Of a stretch of DNA of 11,521 nucleotides, positions 1-7,554 are shown one piece after another. The notes beneath the pieces are model-generated. The model saw only the letters and a program-made list of their open reading frames with translations. It was not told where the DNA came from and did not search any database. The position numbers and the translations under genes are program-made. The stretch is from an uncultured Lacibacter sp. (GTDB taxonomy: Bacteria > Bacteroidota > Bacteroidia > Chitinophagales > Chitinophagaceae). How positions within the stretch are numbered: position 1 is the stretch's first letter; every line of letters starts with the position of its first letter. Location of the stretch: assembly GCF_946479605.1 (NCBI RefSeq), contig NZ_CAMLGT010000111.1, positions 1 to 11,521 on the forward strand, given 5' to 3'.

Positions 1-34
1 AAATAAATGTATTTTTGCAGCCCGAGTATACTTT

Positions 35-61
35 GTACTTCTAAGTTCGTACTTCGTACTT
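35..61. repeat. Triple GTACTT repeat upstream of ssrA
   Basis: GTACTT occurs three times, at 35-40, 49-54 and 56-61, just before the tmRNA. The stretch lies where the ssrA promoter should be. A weak Bacteroidota-type promoter can be drawn with TTTG at 32-35 and TACTTG at 57-62, 21 bases apart, ending five bases before the mature RNA. The match to TAnnTTTG is poor, so the promoter reading is only a suggestion. The repeats themselves are plainly visible. Confidence 0.4.
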
Positions 62-67
62 GAACAT

Positions 68-436
68 GGGGCTGCCTGGTTTTGACAGCGTAGATCTTTG
101 AAGGTGTAAGCATGCCGTGCGTTGGGTAATTAGCACGTAAATCTGAATACTCAAAACTCAAATGGCAATACACAGTATGCCATGGCTGCGTAATCAGTGA
201 TTATTCAGTCATTAGGGCCGCCGAACAGGTTGATCTGTTACCAAGTTCCGCCGCCGACTCAAAAACAAAACAGGTTGCTGCAACAGAAGGCTGTGACTGT
301 TGCAAAAGACTATTCAGCTAAGTATTGCGTTGGTATGTTCATGTCCTGCGCAGTGCCGACAAACAATCATGAAATAAGCATGTAGAAAGCTTTTGGAGAA
401 TATGTTTGGACAGCGGTTCGAGTCCGCTCAGCTCCA
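68..436 (+). ncRNA. ssrA: tmRNA (transfer-messenger RNA), one-piece
   Basis: This RNA rescues ribosomes stalled on broken messages and adds a degradation tag to the unfinished protein. The ends form the tRNA-like domain: GGGGCTG at 68-74 pairs with CAGCTCC at 429-435 (one G-U pair), followed by discriminator A436. The CCA tail is not encoded, so it must be added after processing. The T arm is clear: stem 412-416 with 424-428 around loop TTCGAGT at 417-423. The 5' part carries the typical GGTTTTGACAGCG D-like segment. The tag reading frame runs from GGC at 164 to the stop TAA at 191-193 and encodes GNTQYAMAA after the alanine carried by the tmRNA itself. The YAMAA ending fits Bacteroidota tags. 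The length of 369 nt is normal for a one-piece tmRNA. The boundaries follow from the acceptor pairing. Confidence 0.96.
164..193 (+). other. tmRNA proteolysis tag reading frame (GNTQYAMAA)
   Basis: Nine codons followed by TAA inside the tmRNA encode G-N-T-Q-Y-A-M-A-A. The hydrophobic A-M-A-A end is the degron read by ClpXP-type proteases. The start at GGC is chosen by analogy with other Bacteroidota tags, where the first encoded residue is Gly. The sequence alone does not fix the resume codon, but it shows that the frame ends correctly. Confidence 0.88.
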
Positions 437-441
437 CAAAC

Positions 442-475
442 AAAAAGCCTCTTGTACTTCAAGAGGCTTTTTGTT
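442..475. terminator. Bidirectional rho-independent terminator between ssrA and the PL6 gene
   Basis: A perfect 13-bp inverted repeat (442-454 with 460-472) with a 5-base loop has a GC-rich core (GCCTCTTG and its complement) and A5 on one side and T5 on the other. It begins six bases after the mature tmRNA and ends 23 bases beyond the stop codon of the minus-strand PL6 lyase. The flanking A and T runs let it stop transcription from both sides, so one hairpin probably serves two convergent genes. Confidence 0.9.
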
Positions 476-497
476 ATTTTCAGTATTTCTTACTCGC

Positions 498-2786
498 TTA
501 CTTTGCTACATTTCCTTTTTCAACAACAAACCGGTTGGCCGTAACAGAGCCTGATTTTTCGAATACATTTTTTTCAACAAGATGTTTTGCCCGCACAATG
601 TCTTTAAACTGAAATACTGTACCATTACTGTTTACGTTTGTAAACACATTTGATACAAACTGGCTCACCTGGACGCCTGTAAGCATGATCAATGCACTAT
701 TATCAACAGTTGAACAATTGCTGATCTTGTTATTACTGAAAGACAGGTTAGGTCCGAGCGTACTTTCATCATTACCGCCACGATAAATATTCAGTAACAT
801 ACCCTTGTTATTGCTGAATACATTCTCATTGATAACGATCTTCTCCGCATTGTAATAACCTTTATCATCTTTTTCCTCGGCCATGCTGACCATGTTTGTT
901 GTATGATTGCTGAAACTGTTATTTCGGAAAACAATACTGTCAGCCACCATCGATTTGTTTGCATAGAATAATGATTTGCAACCTTCATTCTCTGAAAGAT
1001 TGCTGATGGAACAGTTGCGTACCGTTAAGTTGTAATGACTGCTGAGCCCAGCACTGTCGCTGGAAATAAAATAAGTTGCTTTTAGTTCTTTTCCATCAAG
1101 TGAAAGATTACTTAACGTAAGGTTCCCGTTTCCAGAAATAACAAATGCAGCAAGCATAGGCGTAGTAATGATCTTTACTGCTGTTTTTTGTTTTGTAGTA
1201 AACTCTACCTGCTTTGAAATAGCAAATGGACGTTTCAGGTGATATTTTTTTCCGGTAAGTTCAATAATAACGGGTTTGCTATGGCTAAGTTGTGCATACA
1301 CTTCATCTGCTGTACGGCATGCAACGGTTTGTACAATTGCCGGTGGATTGTTTTTTGTTTGTTGAAACCATTTTGCACCACAGGCAGAAAAAGCATTCGC
1401 CTGTATCTGTTTCATCAACGCAAGATTTGAAAAACCAGGTTGTGATGAAAGCTGGTTCGTTAAACGTGAGCCTGCAATTTTATTGAGCGAATCAAGTGCA
1501 GGAATTGTGTGCTTGTTTTGTGTAACAGGAAAAAGCCGGCCGTCATTTTTTTGTGTACTGAAAGTGGTACGGATGAATCCTTTCAACAAATCCTGTTTCA
1601 TGGTTGTACTCACTTCATTGCCTGAAAACGAAACGCCATCAACCTTATCATAGATATTATGAAGAGTACGATCTGTATTGTTGTAAAAAAGATTATTGAT
1701 AAGAAAAACATTATTTGGCGGCAGCGTTCTTTCCGCATCACTTCCTTCACATAAACTAATGGGGGCGCAATCAACAAACGTGTTGTTGGCAATTACTGCA
1801 TCAGTTACCTGAACATAGCGGTGAGCAGGGGAGTTTGGAATGCCATTCATAACAGATAAAGGCGAACGGAAATCAACACCCCGGCATTTGTAAAAGAAAT
1901 TGTTCACCACCCATTGACCTTTATTGATCACACGAACACCACCGGTTGCTGCTTTGCCATTGCCGAGAAAAATGTTATTCTCAACTGTATTATTATCGCC
2001 GTGTCTTAGCACCACACTGCCTTGCGATTCTTTAAGCACATTGCCACGAACAACATTGCTGCCCGATTTGATCGATACAATTTCTGTTTCGCCATCGCAG
2101 TGTTCAAAATAGTTATCAGTGATCTGCGTGTTGGAATTGAACTGGCAGTGTTGCGATACACCCACACGGATAATTTCACCTGAGTTGGATGCAAGTGCCG
2201 GTCTTCTTCCAAAATAATTATGATCTATAGAATGAAAATTTTCCCTGCTGCGTTCATCATCCAGTATTACTGCCAGCAGCACTCCCATATTCTTTTTGTC
2301 TTTAAAACTGCAATGATCAAGACGGTTGTTTTTGCCATAAAACGACACCCAGTAATTTTCCTGCATACGTTTGGGATTATTAAAATCATCAATAACGGTG
2401 TTGGTTACCCGGCAGTTGTTGGCAAGATTGTCTTTATCTGTACGGAAATTGATCACAGGATCATTGCCTGCATAACCATTAGTAAAATACAAGCCATCCA
2501 CAGTAAGATAAGTGCCACCTAAGCGTAATTGAGAATTGCCGGTGATCTTTACTTTGCCTGCTGTTTGTGCAGCAAAAACTATGGGCTGGTCTTTTGTGCC
2601 GTTGCATTTCAGTTTCATGATCACATTGTTCCACTCTCCGTTTTGTAAAACAATTCTGTCGCCAGGCTTAGCTTTTTTTGCAGCGGCATGTAACTCCTCA
2701 ATTGTTTTTACAAGTGTAGTATCGGCAAAAGCAGAAGAAATAAAAAGCAGAAAAGAGGAGAGAAGAAGCAATCGTAATCGTGTCAT
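498..2786 (-). CDS. Secreted two-domain PL6 alginate lyase (chondroitinase B-like)
   Basis: 762 residues. The N-terminus MTRLRLLLLSSFLLFISSAFA is a type I signal peptide without a lipobox cysteine, so the enzyme should act in the periplasm or outside the cell. Residues about 22-400 form a right-handed parallel beta-helix of the PL6/chondroitinase B family, opening with a TIEELHAAAKKAKPGD segment. The active-site pattern is intact: N201, E233 and E235 (expected calcium ligands), K240 in IVSIKSG (base) and R261 in VVLRHGDNN (acid). All five lie at a constant offset of 20 from N181, E213, E215, K220 and R241 of AlyGC as I recall them. Residues about 480-762 form a second beta-helix domain, as in the longer PL6 enzymes. 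It should cleave alginate by beta-elimination; whether it prefers M or G blocks or acts endo or exo cannot be read from sequence. It lies 21 bases after the LacI-type gene and is probably co-transcribed. No T9SS C-terminal domain is evident. Confidence 0.92.
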   Translation of the reverse strand: MTRLRLLLLSSFLLFISSAFADTTLVKTIEELHAAAKKAKPGDRIVLQNGEWNNVIMKLKCNGTKDQPIVFAAQTAGKVKITGNSQLRLGGTYLTVDGLYFTNGYAGNDPVINFRTDKDNLANNCRVTNTVIDDFNNPKRMQENYWVSFYGKNNRLDHCSFKDKKNMGVLLAVILDDERSRENFHSIDHNYFGRRPALASNSGEIIRVGVSQHCQFNSNTQITDNYFEHCDGETEIVSIKSGSNVVRGNVLKESQGSVVLRHGDNNTVENNIFLGNGKAATGGVRVINKGQWVVNNFFYKCRGVDFRSPLSVMNGIPNSPAHRYVQVTDAVIANNTFVDCAPISLCEGSDAERTLPPNNVFLINNLFYNNTDRTLHNIYDKVDGVSFSGNEVSTTMKQDLLKGFIRTTFSTQKNDGRLFPVTQNKHTIPALDSLNKIAGSRLTNQLSSQPGFSNLALMKQIQANAFSACGAKWFQQTKNNPPAIVQTVACRTADEVYAQLSHSKPVIIELTGKKYHLKRPFAISKQVEFTTKQKTAVKIITTPMLAAFVISGNGNLTLSNLSLDGKELKATYFISSDSAGLSSHYNLTVRNCSISNLSENEGCKSLFYANKSMVADSIVFRNNSFSNHTTNMVSMAEEKDDKGYYNAEKIVINENVFSNNKGMLLNIYRGGNDESTLGPNLSFSNNKISNCSTVDNSALIMLTGVQVSQFVSNVFTNVNSNGTVFQFKDIVRAKHLVEKNVFEKSGSVTANRFVVEKGNVAK

Positions 2787-2807
2787 GTGTATTATAGTTT
2801 GTTCTGT

Positions 2808-3827
2808 TTATATCGGTCTTCGTAACGAAGATTCACGGATGATCAGTTTGGGTTTCAGCACTTCCTCTACATCACTCATGTCTTTATCCTGGTGTACAGT
2901 TTCAATAAAAAGTTTAGCAGCAAGTTTGCCCAATTCAAAAGCCGGTTGATCAACACTTGAAATACCTGGTGTAACAAGACTCACCACCGGTTCATTATTA
3001 AAACCAACAAGCCCGATATCATGCGGCATACTGAGCCCTTTTTCTTTTATAGCCAGCATTGCACCAATGGCCATCCGGTCGCTGATGGTAAAAATGGCAT
3101 CCGGCCTTTTTTTCATGTTGAGTAATTCCTGTGTGGCCAGGTAAGCATAGTGCTGGTTGAAATCGCAATTGATGATGAGATCATCTTCCGGTTTCAATCC
3201 ATGTTTTTTTAATGCTTTGAGATAACCATCAAGACGTTGATTACTGATGCCAAGATTTTTTGGTCCGGCAAGAATGGCAATGTTTTTATAACCCTGTTCA
3301 ATCAAATGCTCTGTTGCCTGCAATCCGCCATCTTCATTATCAATACGCACACCAGGTGCTTTCAGGAATGGGGTTACACGGTCAAACACCACCATCGGCA
3401 TTTTTTTATCCTGTATTTTTTTTATGTGATCAAACACTTTTGTTTCACTGGATACAGAAATAATAAAACCATCAACAAGACTATCGAGCATGCGTCTTGT
3501 ATTAACGATCTCCCTTCCAAACGATTCATTACTCTGGCATACCATTACTGTATAACCGGCTTCCAGCGCCACTTCATCAATACCCTTTACCATTGTGGAA
3601 AGCACATAATCAAGATTGGGTACAATTACAGCAATGTTGTGTGTTTGTTTTTGTTTGAGACTTAGGGCAAGTTTATTCGGCACATAATTCAACTCTTCAG
3701 AAAGAGCAAGAACGGCTCTTTTTGTATCAGCATTTACATCTGGTGCATTACGCATAGCCCGTGAAACGGTAGAGAGCGAAATGTTCAGTCTTCTTGCAAT
3801 GTCTTTTATAGTGGCAGGCTTCTCCAT
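2808..3827 (-). CDS. LacI/GalR-family transcriptional regulator
   Basis: 339 residues, the usual length for the family. The N-terminus holds the helix-turn-helix (residues 6-25, TIKDIARRLNISLSTVSRAM) and the hinge region LNYVPNKLALSL (46-57). The remainder is a periplasmic-binding-protein-like effector domain, with IAVIVPNLDY near 65-74, a DGFIIS strand, VVFDR, DAIFTISDRMAIGAM and IGLVGFNNEP. The effector is probably a sugar acid from alginate breakdown, inferred only from the neighbours. It is divergent from the SDR gene and directly upstream of the PL6 lyase, so it likely controls both arms and itself. A perfect palindrome with a central CG at 3883-3896, 56 bases before its start, is the likely operator. 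The first ATG is used because the HTH begins six residues later. Confidence 0.93.
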   Translation of the reverse strand: MEKPATIKDIARRLNISLSTVSRAMRNAPDVNADTKRAVLALSEELNYVPNKLALSLKQKQTHNIAVIVPNLDYVLSTMVKGIDEVALEAGYTVMVCQSNESFGREIVNTRRMLDSLVDGFIISVSSETKVFDHIKKIQDKKMPMVVFDRVTPFLKAPGVRIDNEDGGLQATEHLIEQGYKNIAILAGPKNLGISNQRLDGYLKALKKHGLKPEDDLIINCDFNQHYAYLATQELLNMKKRPDAIFTISDRMAIGAMLAIKEKGLSMPHDIGLVGFNNEPVVSLVTPGISSVDQPAFELGKLAAKLFIETVHQDKDMSDVEEVLKPKLIIRESSLRRPI

Positions 3828-3844
3828 GTTTTGAAATGATTTAG

Positions 3845-3852
3845 TAAAACTA
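3845..3852 (-). promoter_or_regulatory. Candidate -7 box for the LacI-type gene
   Basis: Read on the minus strand, the sequence is TAGTTTTA, seven of eight positions matching the Bacteroidota -7 consensus TAnnTTTG, and it lies 17 bases before the start codon. The upstream -33 match is weak (TTTC at 3870-3873, 17 bases away). The operator palindrome lies immediately upstream, which would suit autoregulation. The call rests on consensus matching only. Confidence 0.3.
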
Positions 3853-3882
3853 AATTAAACATCATTACGGAAATACCGGCAG

Positions 3883-3896
3883 CGTTACCGGTAACG
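3883..3896. promoter_or_regulatory. Probable LacI-family operator, CGTTACCGGTAACG
   Basis: This is a perfect 14-base palindrome with a central CG, the shape expected for a LacI-family dimer, in which the hinge helices insert at the central CpG. It is the only perfect palindrome of this size noticed in the control region and lies 56 bases upstream of the regulator's start codon. A partial second copy of the core, TACCGG at 3874-3879, sits 12 bases before the TACCGG inside the palindrome. It is more than 100 bases from the likely plus-strand promoter, so control there might need another site or looping. Confidence 0.65.
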
Positions 3897-3959
3897 TTGT
3901 CAGGGTTCAAAATTTACAAATCTGTTTAATAAAATTTGAAATGGCTGTTTTTATTTCAA

Positions 3960-3993
3960 CAAACGGTCGAAATTTTTAAAATTTTCAAACGGT
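3960..3993. repeat. CAAACGGT direct repeat pair, 26 bases apart
   Basis: CAAACGGT occurs at 3960-3967 and 3986-3993, each followed by a similar A/T-rich tail (CGAAATTTT and GACATTTTG). The spacing of 26 bases is about two and a half helical turns. The second copy ends just before a candidate -33 element for the plus-strand operon, a place where activators often bind. Which protein would bind is unknown. Confidence 0.45.
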
Positions 3994-3997
3994 GACA

Positions 3998-4031
3998 TTT
4001 TGAGCTTAGTTTGAATTTCGGTTTAATATTA
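3998..4031 (+). promoter_or_regulatory. Candidate promoter of the SDR-PL17-kdgF-MFS operon
   Basis: TTTTG at 3998-4002 is followed after 21 bases by TAATATTA at 4024-4031, resembling the Bacteroidota layout of TTTG, 19-21 bases, then TAnnTTTG. The -7 match is only partial. It would give a leader of about 140 bases before the SDR start at 4178. Other A/T-rich positions, such as TATAGAATTT near 4164, cannot be excluded. Confidence 0.3.
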
Positions 4032-4177
4032 CAACCAGAAGTTTGCCGTATGAGAAAAAGAAAGCCCCTTGCAGCTCCTTTTATCTGTTCATGATTGCGC
4101 TTTTTCCGTCTGCTCACTTCTCAATGGCTAACCTCACCTGTAAACAAATTGTTCAAATCAAAGTATAGAATTTAATT

Positions 4178-4933
4178 ATGAGTTCATTTAAAGACAAAGT
4201 GGCTTTGGTAACCGGCGGTGCAAGAGATATTGGTCGCCAGGTATCACTGAAACTGGCAGCAGCTGGTGCCAAAGTATGTATCAACTATTTCAATAACGAA
4301 GAGCAGGCAAACGAAACATTGCAGCTTATTAAAGATGCAGGTGGCGAAGCAATTCTTGTGCAGGGCGACATGACCAAAGCGGCTGATGTGCAGAAAGTGA
4401 TTGCCAACTGTACTGCTGCATTTGGCGATACCATTCATGTACTTGTGAATGTGGCCGGTGGTATTATGGGTCGTAAACCTTTGGCCGAACTTGATGAAGC
4501 GTTTTGGGATGCAGTGATCGATGTGAATTTAAAGTCAGCTTATCTGGTAACAAGAGCTACAGTGCCACACATGACAAAAGGAGGTGCGATCGTTAATTTT
4601 TCATCACAAGCTGCAAGAGATGGTGGCGGCGGCGGTGCATTGGCTTATGCAACAGCAAAAGGTGCTGTACTAACTATGACGAGGGGTTTGGCGAAAGAAC
4701 TTGGTCCAAAAGGAATAAGAGTGAATTGTGTATCGCCTGGTATGATCAATACAACCTTTCATAACACATTTACAAAACAGGAGATCAGAACCAATGTGGC
4801 AGCTTCCACTCCGTTAAGAAGGGAAGGTGAAGCAAGCGAAGTGGGCGATCTTGTGCTGTATCTCGCAAGTGATTCTTCATCGTTCATTAACGGCGAAAGT
4901 GTAGAGATCAATGGCGGTACTTATTTTGTTTAA
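4178..4933 (+). CDS. SDR-family oxidoreductase, probable DEH reductase
   Basis: 251 residues, a classical short-chain dehydrogenase/reductase with a Rossmann fold. Visible motifs are the cofactor loop TGGARDIG (12-19), NVAGG (91-95), the active-site Asn in VNLKS (N117), Ser142/143, and YATAK with Tyr157 and Lys161, then the SPGMINT turn (186-192). The usual Gly before IG is Asp in this loop, a variant seen in some SDRs. A run of five glycines (149-153) lies just before the catalytic Tyr. No signal peptide is present, so it acts in the cytoplasm. Placed with PL17 and KdgF, it most likely reduces 4-deoxy-L-erythro-5-hexoseulose uronate (DEH) to 2-keto-3-deoxygluconate with NAD(P)H. That substrate is inferred from context, since the fold alone would also fit a 3-oxoacyl-ACP reductase or sugar dehydrogenase. 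It is the first gene of the plus-strand operon. Confidence 0.85.
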   Translation: MSSFKDKVALVTGGARDIGRQVSLKLAAAGAKVCINYFNNEEQANETLQLIKDAGGEAILVQGDMTKAADVQKVIANCTAAFGDTIHVLVNVAGGIMGRKPLAELDEAFWDAVIDVNLKSAYLVTRATVPHMTKGGAIVNFSSQAARDGGGGGALAYATAKGAVLTMTRGLAKELGPKGIRVNCVSPGMINTTFHNTFTKQEIRTNVAASTPLRREGEASEVGDLVLYLASDSSSFINGESVEINGGTYFV

Positions 4934-4968
4934 CCGTGTTTTGTGCGATCACTGAAAATGTTTTTTAG

Positions 4969-7152
4969 ATGCTCCGTTTACTTACGATCATAGTTCTGTT
5001 TGTTTTACCTGGGCTGCTTGCAGCACAACATCCTGTTACCTATTTCACAAAAGCTGAAGCGGCACAGTTAAAAGCTGATGTTGCGAAATATCCATTGCTG
5101 AAACAATCGTATGCAGAAATAAAAGCAGAAGTGGATGCATGGGTGGGTAAAGATGTGGATGTGCCTTTGCCAAAAGATCCGGCAGGAGGTTATACGCATG
5201 ATAAGCACAAAGCGAATTACACGCTCATGTTTCATGCAGGTATTCTTTACAACCTTACTGGTGATGCAAAGTATGCGAAGCTGGTAAAGGATATGTTTTT
5301 GAAATATGCCGTACTGAATCCCGGATTGAAAAAACATCCGCAGGCTACCAGCAGTTCACCCGGTCGTATTTTCTGGCAGGCGTTGAACGATGCAAACTGG
5401 CTTGTGTACACAGGCATGGCGTATGATCTTATTTACAATACACTTACTGCCGCAGAACGCAAAAAAATTGAAGAAGGTGCTTTTAAACCCGAAGTTGATT
5501 TTGTAACAAAAGACTTGCAGACATGGTTTGATCTGATACACAATCATGGTGTGTGGGCTTGTGCAGGTGTGGGCATTGTTGGTATTGCCACAAACAACAA
5601 AGAGTATGTTGATATGGCATTGTATGGTACAAACAAACAAGGTAAAAGCGGTTTTATTGCGCAGCTTGACGGCCTGTTTGCACCTGATGGTTATTATACC
5701 GAAGGTCCGTACTATGTGCGTTATGCTATTTTACCTTACTACTTATTTGCAAATGCTCTGCATCGTGCACGGCCTGAGTTGAAAATATTTGAACACCGCA
5801 ACCGTATTCTGCAAAAAGCATTGCTGGCAGGTTTGCAGCAAACAAATCTTAATGGTACTTTCTTTCCGTTGAATGATGCATTGAAAGAAAAAGATTATAC
5901 CAGCAATGAACTGGTGACAGCCATCAATATTGCATGGGATGTATATGGAAAAGATAATGGATTGTTGGTAGTTGCAAAAAAGCAGGAACGTGTAACGCTG
6001 CATAAAGGTGGTGCAGCTATTGCTGCAGCTTTGGCCAAACCAGCACAAACTCCACAGTACTATCCTTACCGGTCGGTTGAATATACAGATGGTGTAAAGG
6101 GAACGGAAGGTGGCGTGAGTTTTTTACGCAATGGCAAAGAGAAAAATCTTTCCACGCTTATTTATAAATACACATCGCACGGGTTATCGCACGGGCACTT
6201 TGATAAGCTGAATATTAACTATTTCGACCAGGGAAATGAGATCATTACCGATTATGGTTCTGTTCGGTTTATTGGTGTGGAGCAGAAATATGGTGGCCGC
6301 TATTTGCCGGAAAATAAAACATTCGCATCGCAAACCATTGCTCACAACACCGTTGTGGTGGATGAAAAAAGTCATTTTGATGGAAAGGAAAGCATTGCAG
6401 AAAAATATCATGGTCACAAACTGTTCAGCAATATTTCAACAAATGCTTCAGTACAGGTGGTGGCAGCACTTGATTCAAATGCATACAAAAATGTAAAGCT
6501 GCAACGCACTGTTTACATGTTGCAATTGCCGGGAGGTAAAAAAATAACAGCCGATATTTTTCATACTGTTTCAAAGGAGCAACACCAGTACGATCTGCCT
6601 TTTCACTATAACGGACACCTCATCAGCACATCGGCCAAATACCAGCCATTCACCAATAAGCAGGAAGTATTGGGCGAGAAAAATGGCTACCAGTTTTTCT
6701 GGAAAGAAGCAGAAGCAACAGTAGCAGATACAACCGTTCATCTTACATTTTTAAACGACCGTAGTTATTATAGTATTTCATCTCTGATAACCGGTGATGC
6801 AAAATTGTTTTATACAAGAACGGGTGCAAACGATCCTGATTTTAACCTGCGTCATGAACCATCGTTCATCATCCGGAAAAGTGCAGCGAATCACACGTTT
6901 GTAAATGTGCTGGAAGTACATGGCAGGTTTGATCCTATTGCAGAGTTTTCAACCAGTGCTTATACATCGGTACAAAATATCAGGTTGCTGCATAACGATG
7001 AGCAGTACAGCATTGCTGAGATAAAGATCGATGGAAAATTACTCGTCATTGCACAATGTAACCGGCAGTTCGGTGCATCGGTACAGCATAACATAGCCGG
7101 CTTCAGCTGGACGGGGCCTTATACTGTTTTGTACAACGGTAATAAATTATAA
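4969..7152 (+). CDS. Secreted PL17 oligoalginate lyase (heparinase II/III-like)
   Basis: 727 residues. The signal peptide MLRLLTIIVLFVLPGLLAA carries no lipobox cysteine. An alpha/alpha-toroid N-terminal part (about 25-360) is followed by a heparinase II/III-type beta-sandwich domain (about 370-727). Key residues are present: N192 and H193 in HNHGVW, Y249 in TEGPYYVRY, then H408 and H410 in SHGLSHGHFDK, D428, Y445 and H459 in IAHNTVV. Against Alg17C as I remember it, the first three correspond to N201, H202 and Y258. The later ones correspond to H413, Y450 and the zinc ligands H415, D433 and H464. The family releases unsaturated monouronate from alginate oligomers, so this enzyme should finish what the PL6 lyase starts, probably in the periplasm. 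It follows the SDR gene after 35 bases and lies in the same operon. Confidence 0.93.
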   Translation: MLRLLTIIVLFVLPGLLAAQHPVTYFTKAEAAQLKADVAKYPLLKQSYAEIKAEVDAWVGKDVDVPLPKDPAGGYTHDKHKANYTLMFHAGILYNLTGDAKYAKLVKDMFLKYAVLNPGLKKHPQATSSSPGRIFWQALNDANWLVYTGMAYDLIYNTLTAAERKKIEEGAFKPEVDFVTKDLQTWFDLIHNHGVWACAGVGIVGIATNNKEYVDMALYGTNKQGKSGFIAQLDGLFAPDGYYTEGPYYVRYAILPYYLFANALHRARPELKIFEHRNRILQKALLAGLQQTNLNGTFFPLNDALKEKDYTSNELVTAINIAWDVYGKDNGLLVVAKKQERVTLHKGGAAIAAALAKPAQTPQYYPYRSVEYTDGVKGTEGGVSFLRNGKEKNLSTLIYKYTSHGLSHGHFDKLNINYFDQGNEIITDYGSVRFIGVEQKYGGRYLPENKTFASQTIAHNTVVVDEKSHFDGKESIAEKYHGHKLFSNISTNASVQVVAALDSNAYKNVKLQRTVYMLQLPGGKKITADIFHTVSKEQHQYDLPFHYNGHLISTSAKYQPFTNKQEVLGEKNGYQFFWKEAEATVADTTVHLTFLNDRSYYSISSLITGDAKLFYTRTGANDPDFNLRHEPSFIIRKSAANHTFVNVLEVHGRFDPIAEFSTSAYTSVQNIRLLHNDEQYSIAEIKIDGKLLVIAQCNRQFGASVQHNIAGFSWTGPYTVLYNGNKL

Positions 7153-7200
7153 AGAACCAACGAAAACACAACCATCAATAACGAACTAAACAATAAGAAC

Positions 7201-7554
7201 ATGTCAACGACAGAATCAGTGAAAGTATTTATCGACAATAGCGAGGTGCCTTGGGAGGAAGTAGATAATGGCGTGCGCAGGAAAATTATGGCGTATGATG
7301 AAAAGCTCATGCTTGTGCGTGTAGAATTTCAGACAGGAGGTATTGGTACCGTACATCAGCATTATCATTCGCAGATCACACATGTTGAAAGCGGTGTGTT
7401 TGAAGTGGAGATAGGTGGAGAAAAAAAAATATTGAAGACAGGGGATGCATTTTATATTCCACCAAATGTATTACATGGCGCTGTTTGCCTGGAAGCAGGT
7501 GTACTCATTGATGTATTCAGTCCAATGCGTGAAGATTTCGTTGCAGGAAAATGA
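7201..7554 (+). CDS. kdgF: KdgF-type cupin, unsaturated monouronate ring-opening enzyme
   Basis: 117 residues, a single small cupin without signal peptide, hence cytoplasmic. The metal site is visible as HQHYHSQ (H52, H54, Q58) plus H92 in PPNVLHG, the HxHxxxQ...H pattern of KdgF. The C-terminal DVFSPMREDF segment carries D104, F106 and R110, which match residues I recall as conserved in Yersinia KdgF (D102, F104, R108). KdgF speeds conversion of 4,5-unsaturated monouronates from pectin or alginate lyases to the linear ketone form. With PL17 next to it, the product here should be DEH, the substrate of the SDR. The 48-base gap before it is A-rich without a Shine-Dalgarno sequence. Its stop overlaps the next gene's start as ATGA. 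Confidence 0.9.
   Translation: MSTTESVKVFIDNSEVPWEEVDNGVRRKIMAYDEKLMLVRVEFQTGGIGTVHQHYHSQITHVESGVFEVEIGGEKKILKTGDAFYIPPNVLHGAVCLEAGVLIDVFSPMREDFVAGK

Larger units (their letters stand above)
3828..4177. other. Divergent intergenic control region of the alginate locus
   Basis: 350 bases without a convincing gene separate the regulator/PL6 arm from the SDR/PL17 arm. The region holds the CG-centred palindrome (3883-3896), a pair of CAAACGGT repeats (3960-3993), an A/T-rich block around 3970-3985 and candidate promoters for both directions. A 14-codon reading frame at 4050-4094 (MRKRKPLAAPFICS) lies in the probable leader of the plus-strand operon. It has no ribosome-binding site, and I do not call it a gene. 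No attenuator-like hairpin is obvious. Confidence 0.8.

Noticed and set aside
412..436. ssrA 3' end as an integration (att) site for the alginate region
   Set aside because: tmRNA genes are known integration targets, but no second copy of the ssrA 3' end and no integrase were seen in the window, and the base composition does not shift.
197..612. Two short plus-strand open frames (62 and 68 codons) within and after the tmRNA
   Set aside because: The first lies inside the folded tmRNA, and the second overlaps the tmRNA 3' end, the terminator and the end of the PL6 gene. Neither has a plausible protein composition.
2536..2949. 137-codon open frame opposite the junction of the LacI-type and PL6 genes
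   Set aside because: It spans the antisense of two confident genes and has no family features.
3237..3665. 142-codon open frame opposite the LacI-type gene
   Set aside because: It lies antisense to a well-supported regulator and is rich in Cys, Phe, Tyr and His, with no recognisable domain. It is a shadow of the real gene.
4050..4094. Possible leader peptide MRKRKPLAAPFICS before the SDR gene
   Set aside because: It is short, has no ribosome-binding site, no regulatory codon run, and no attenuator hairpin after it.
6990..7140. Extra domain or frameshift near the end of the PL17 gene
   Set aside because: The frame is continuous to a natural stop and the C-terminal strands read normally for a heparinase-type beta-sandwich.
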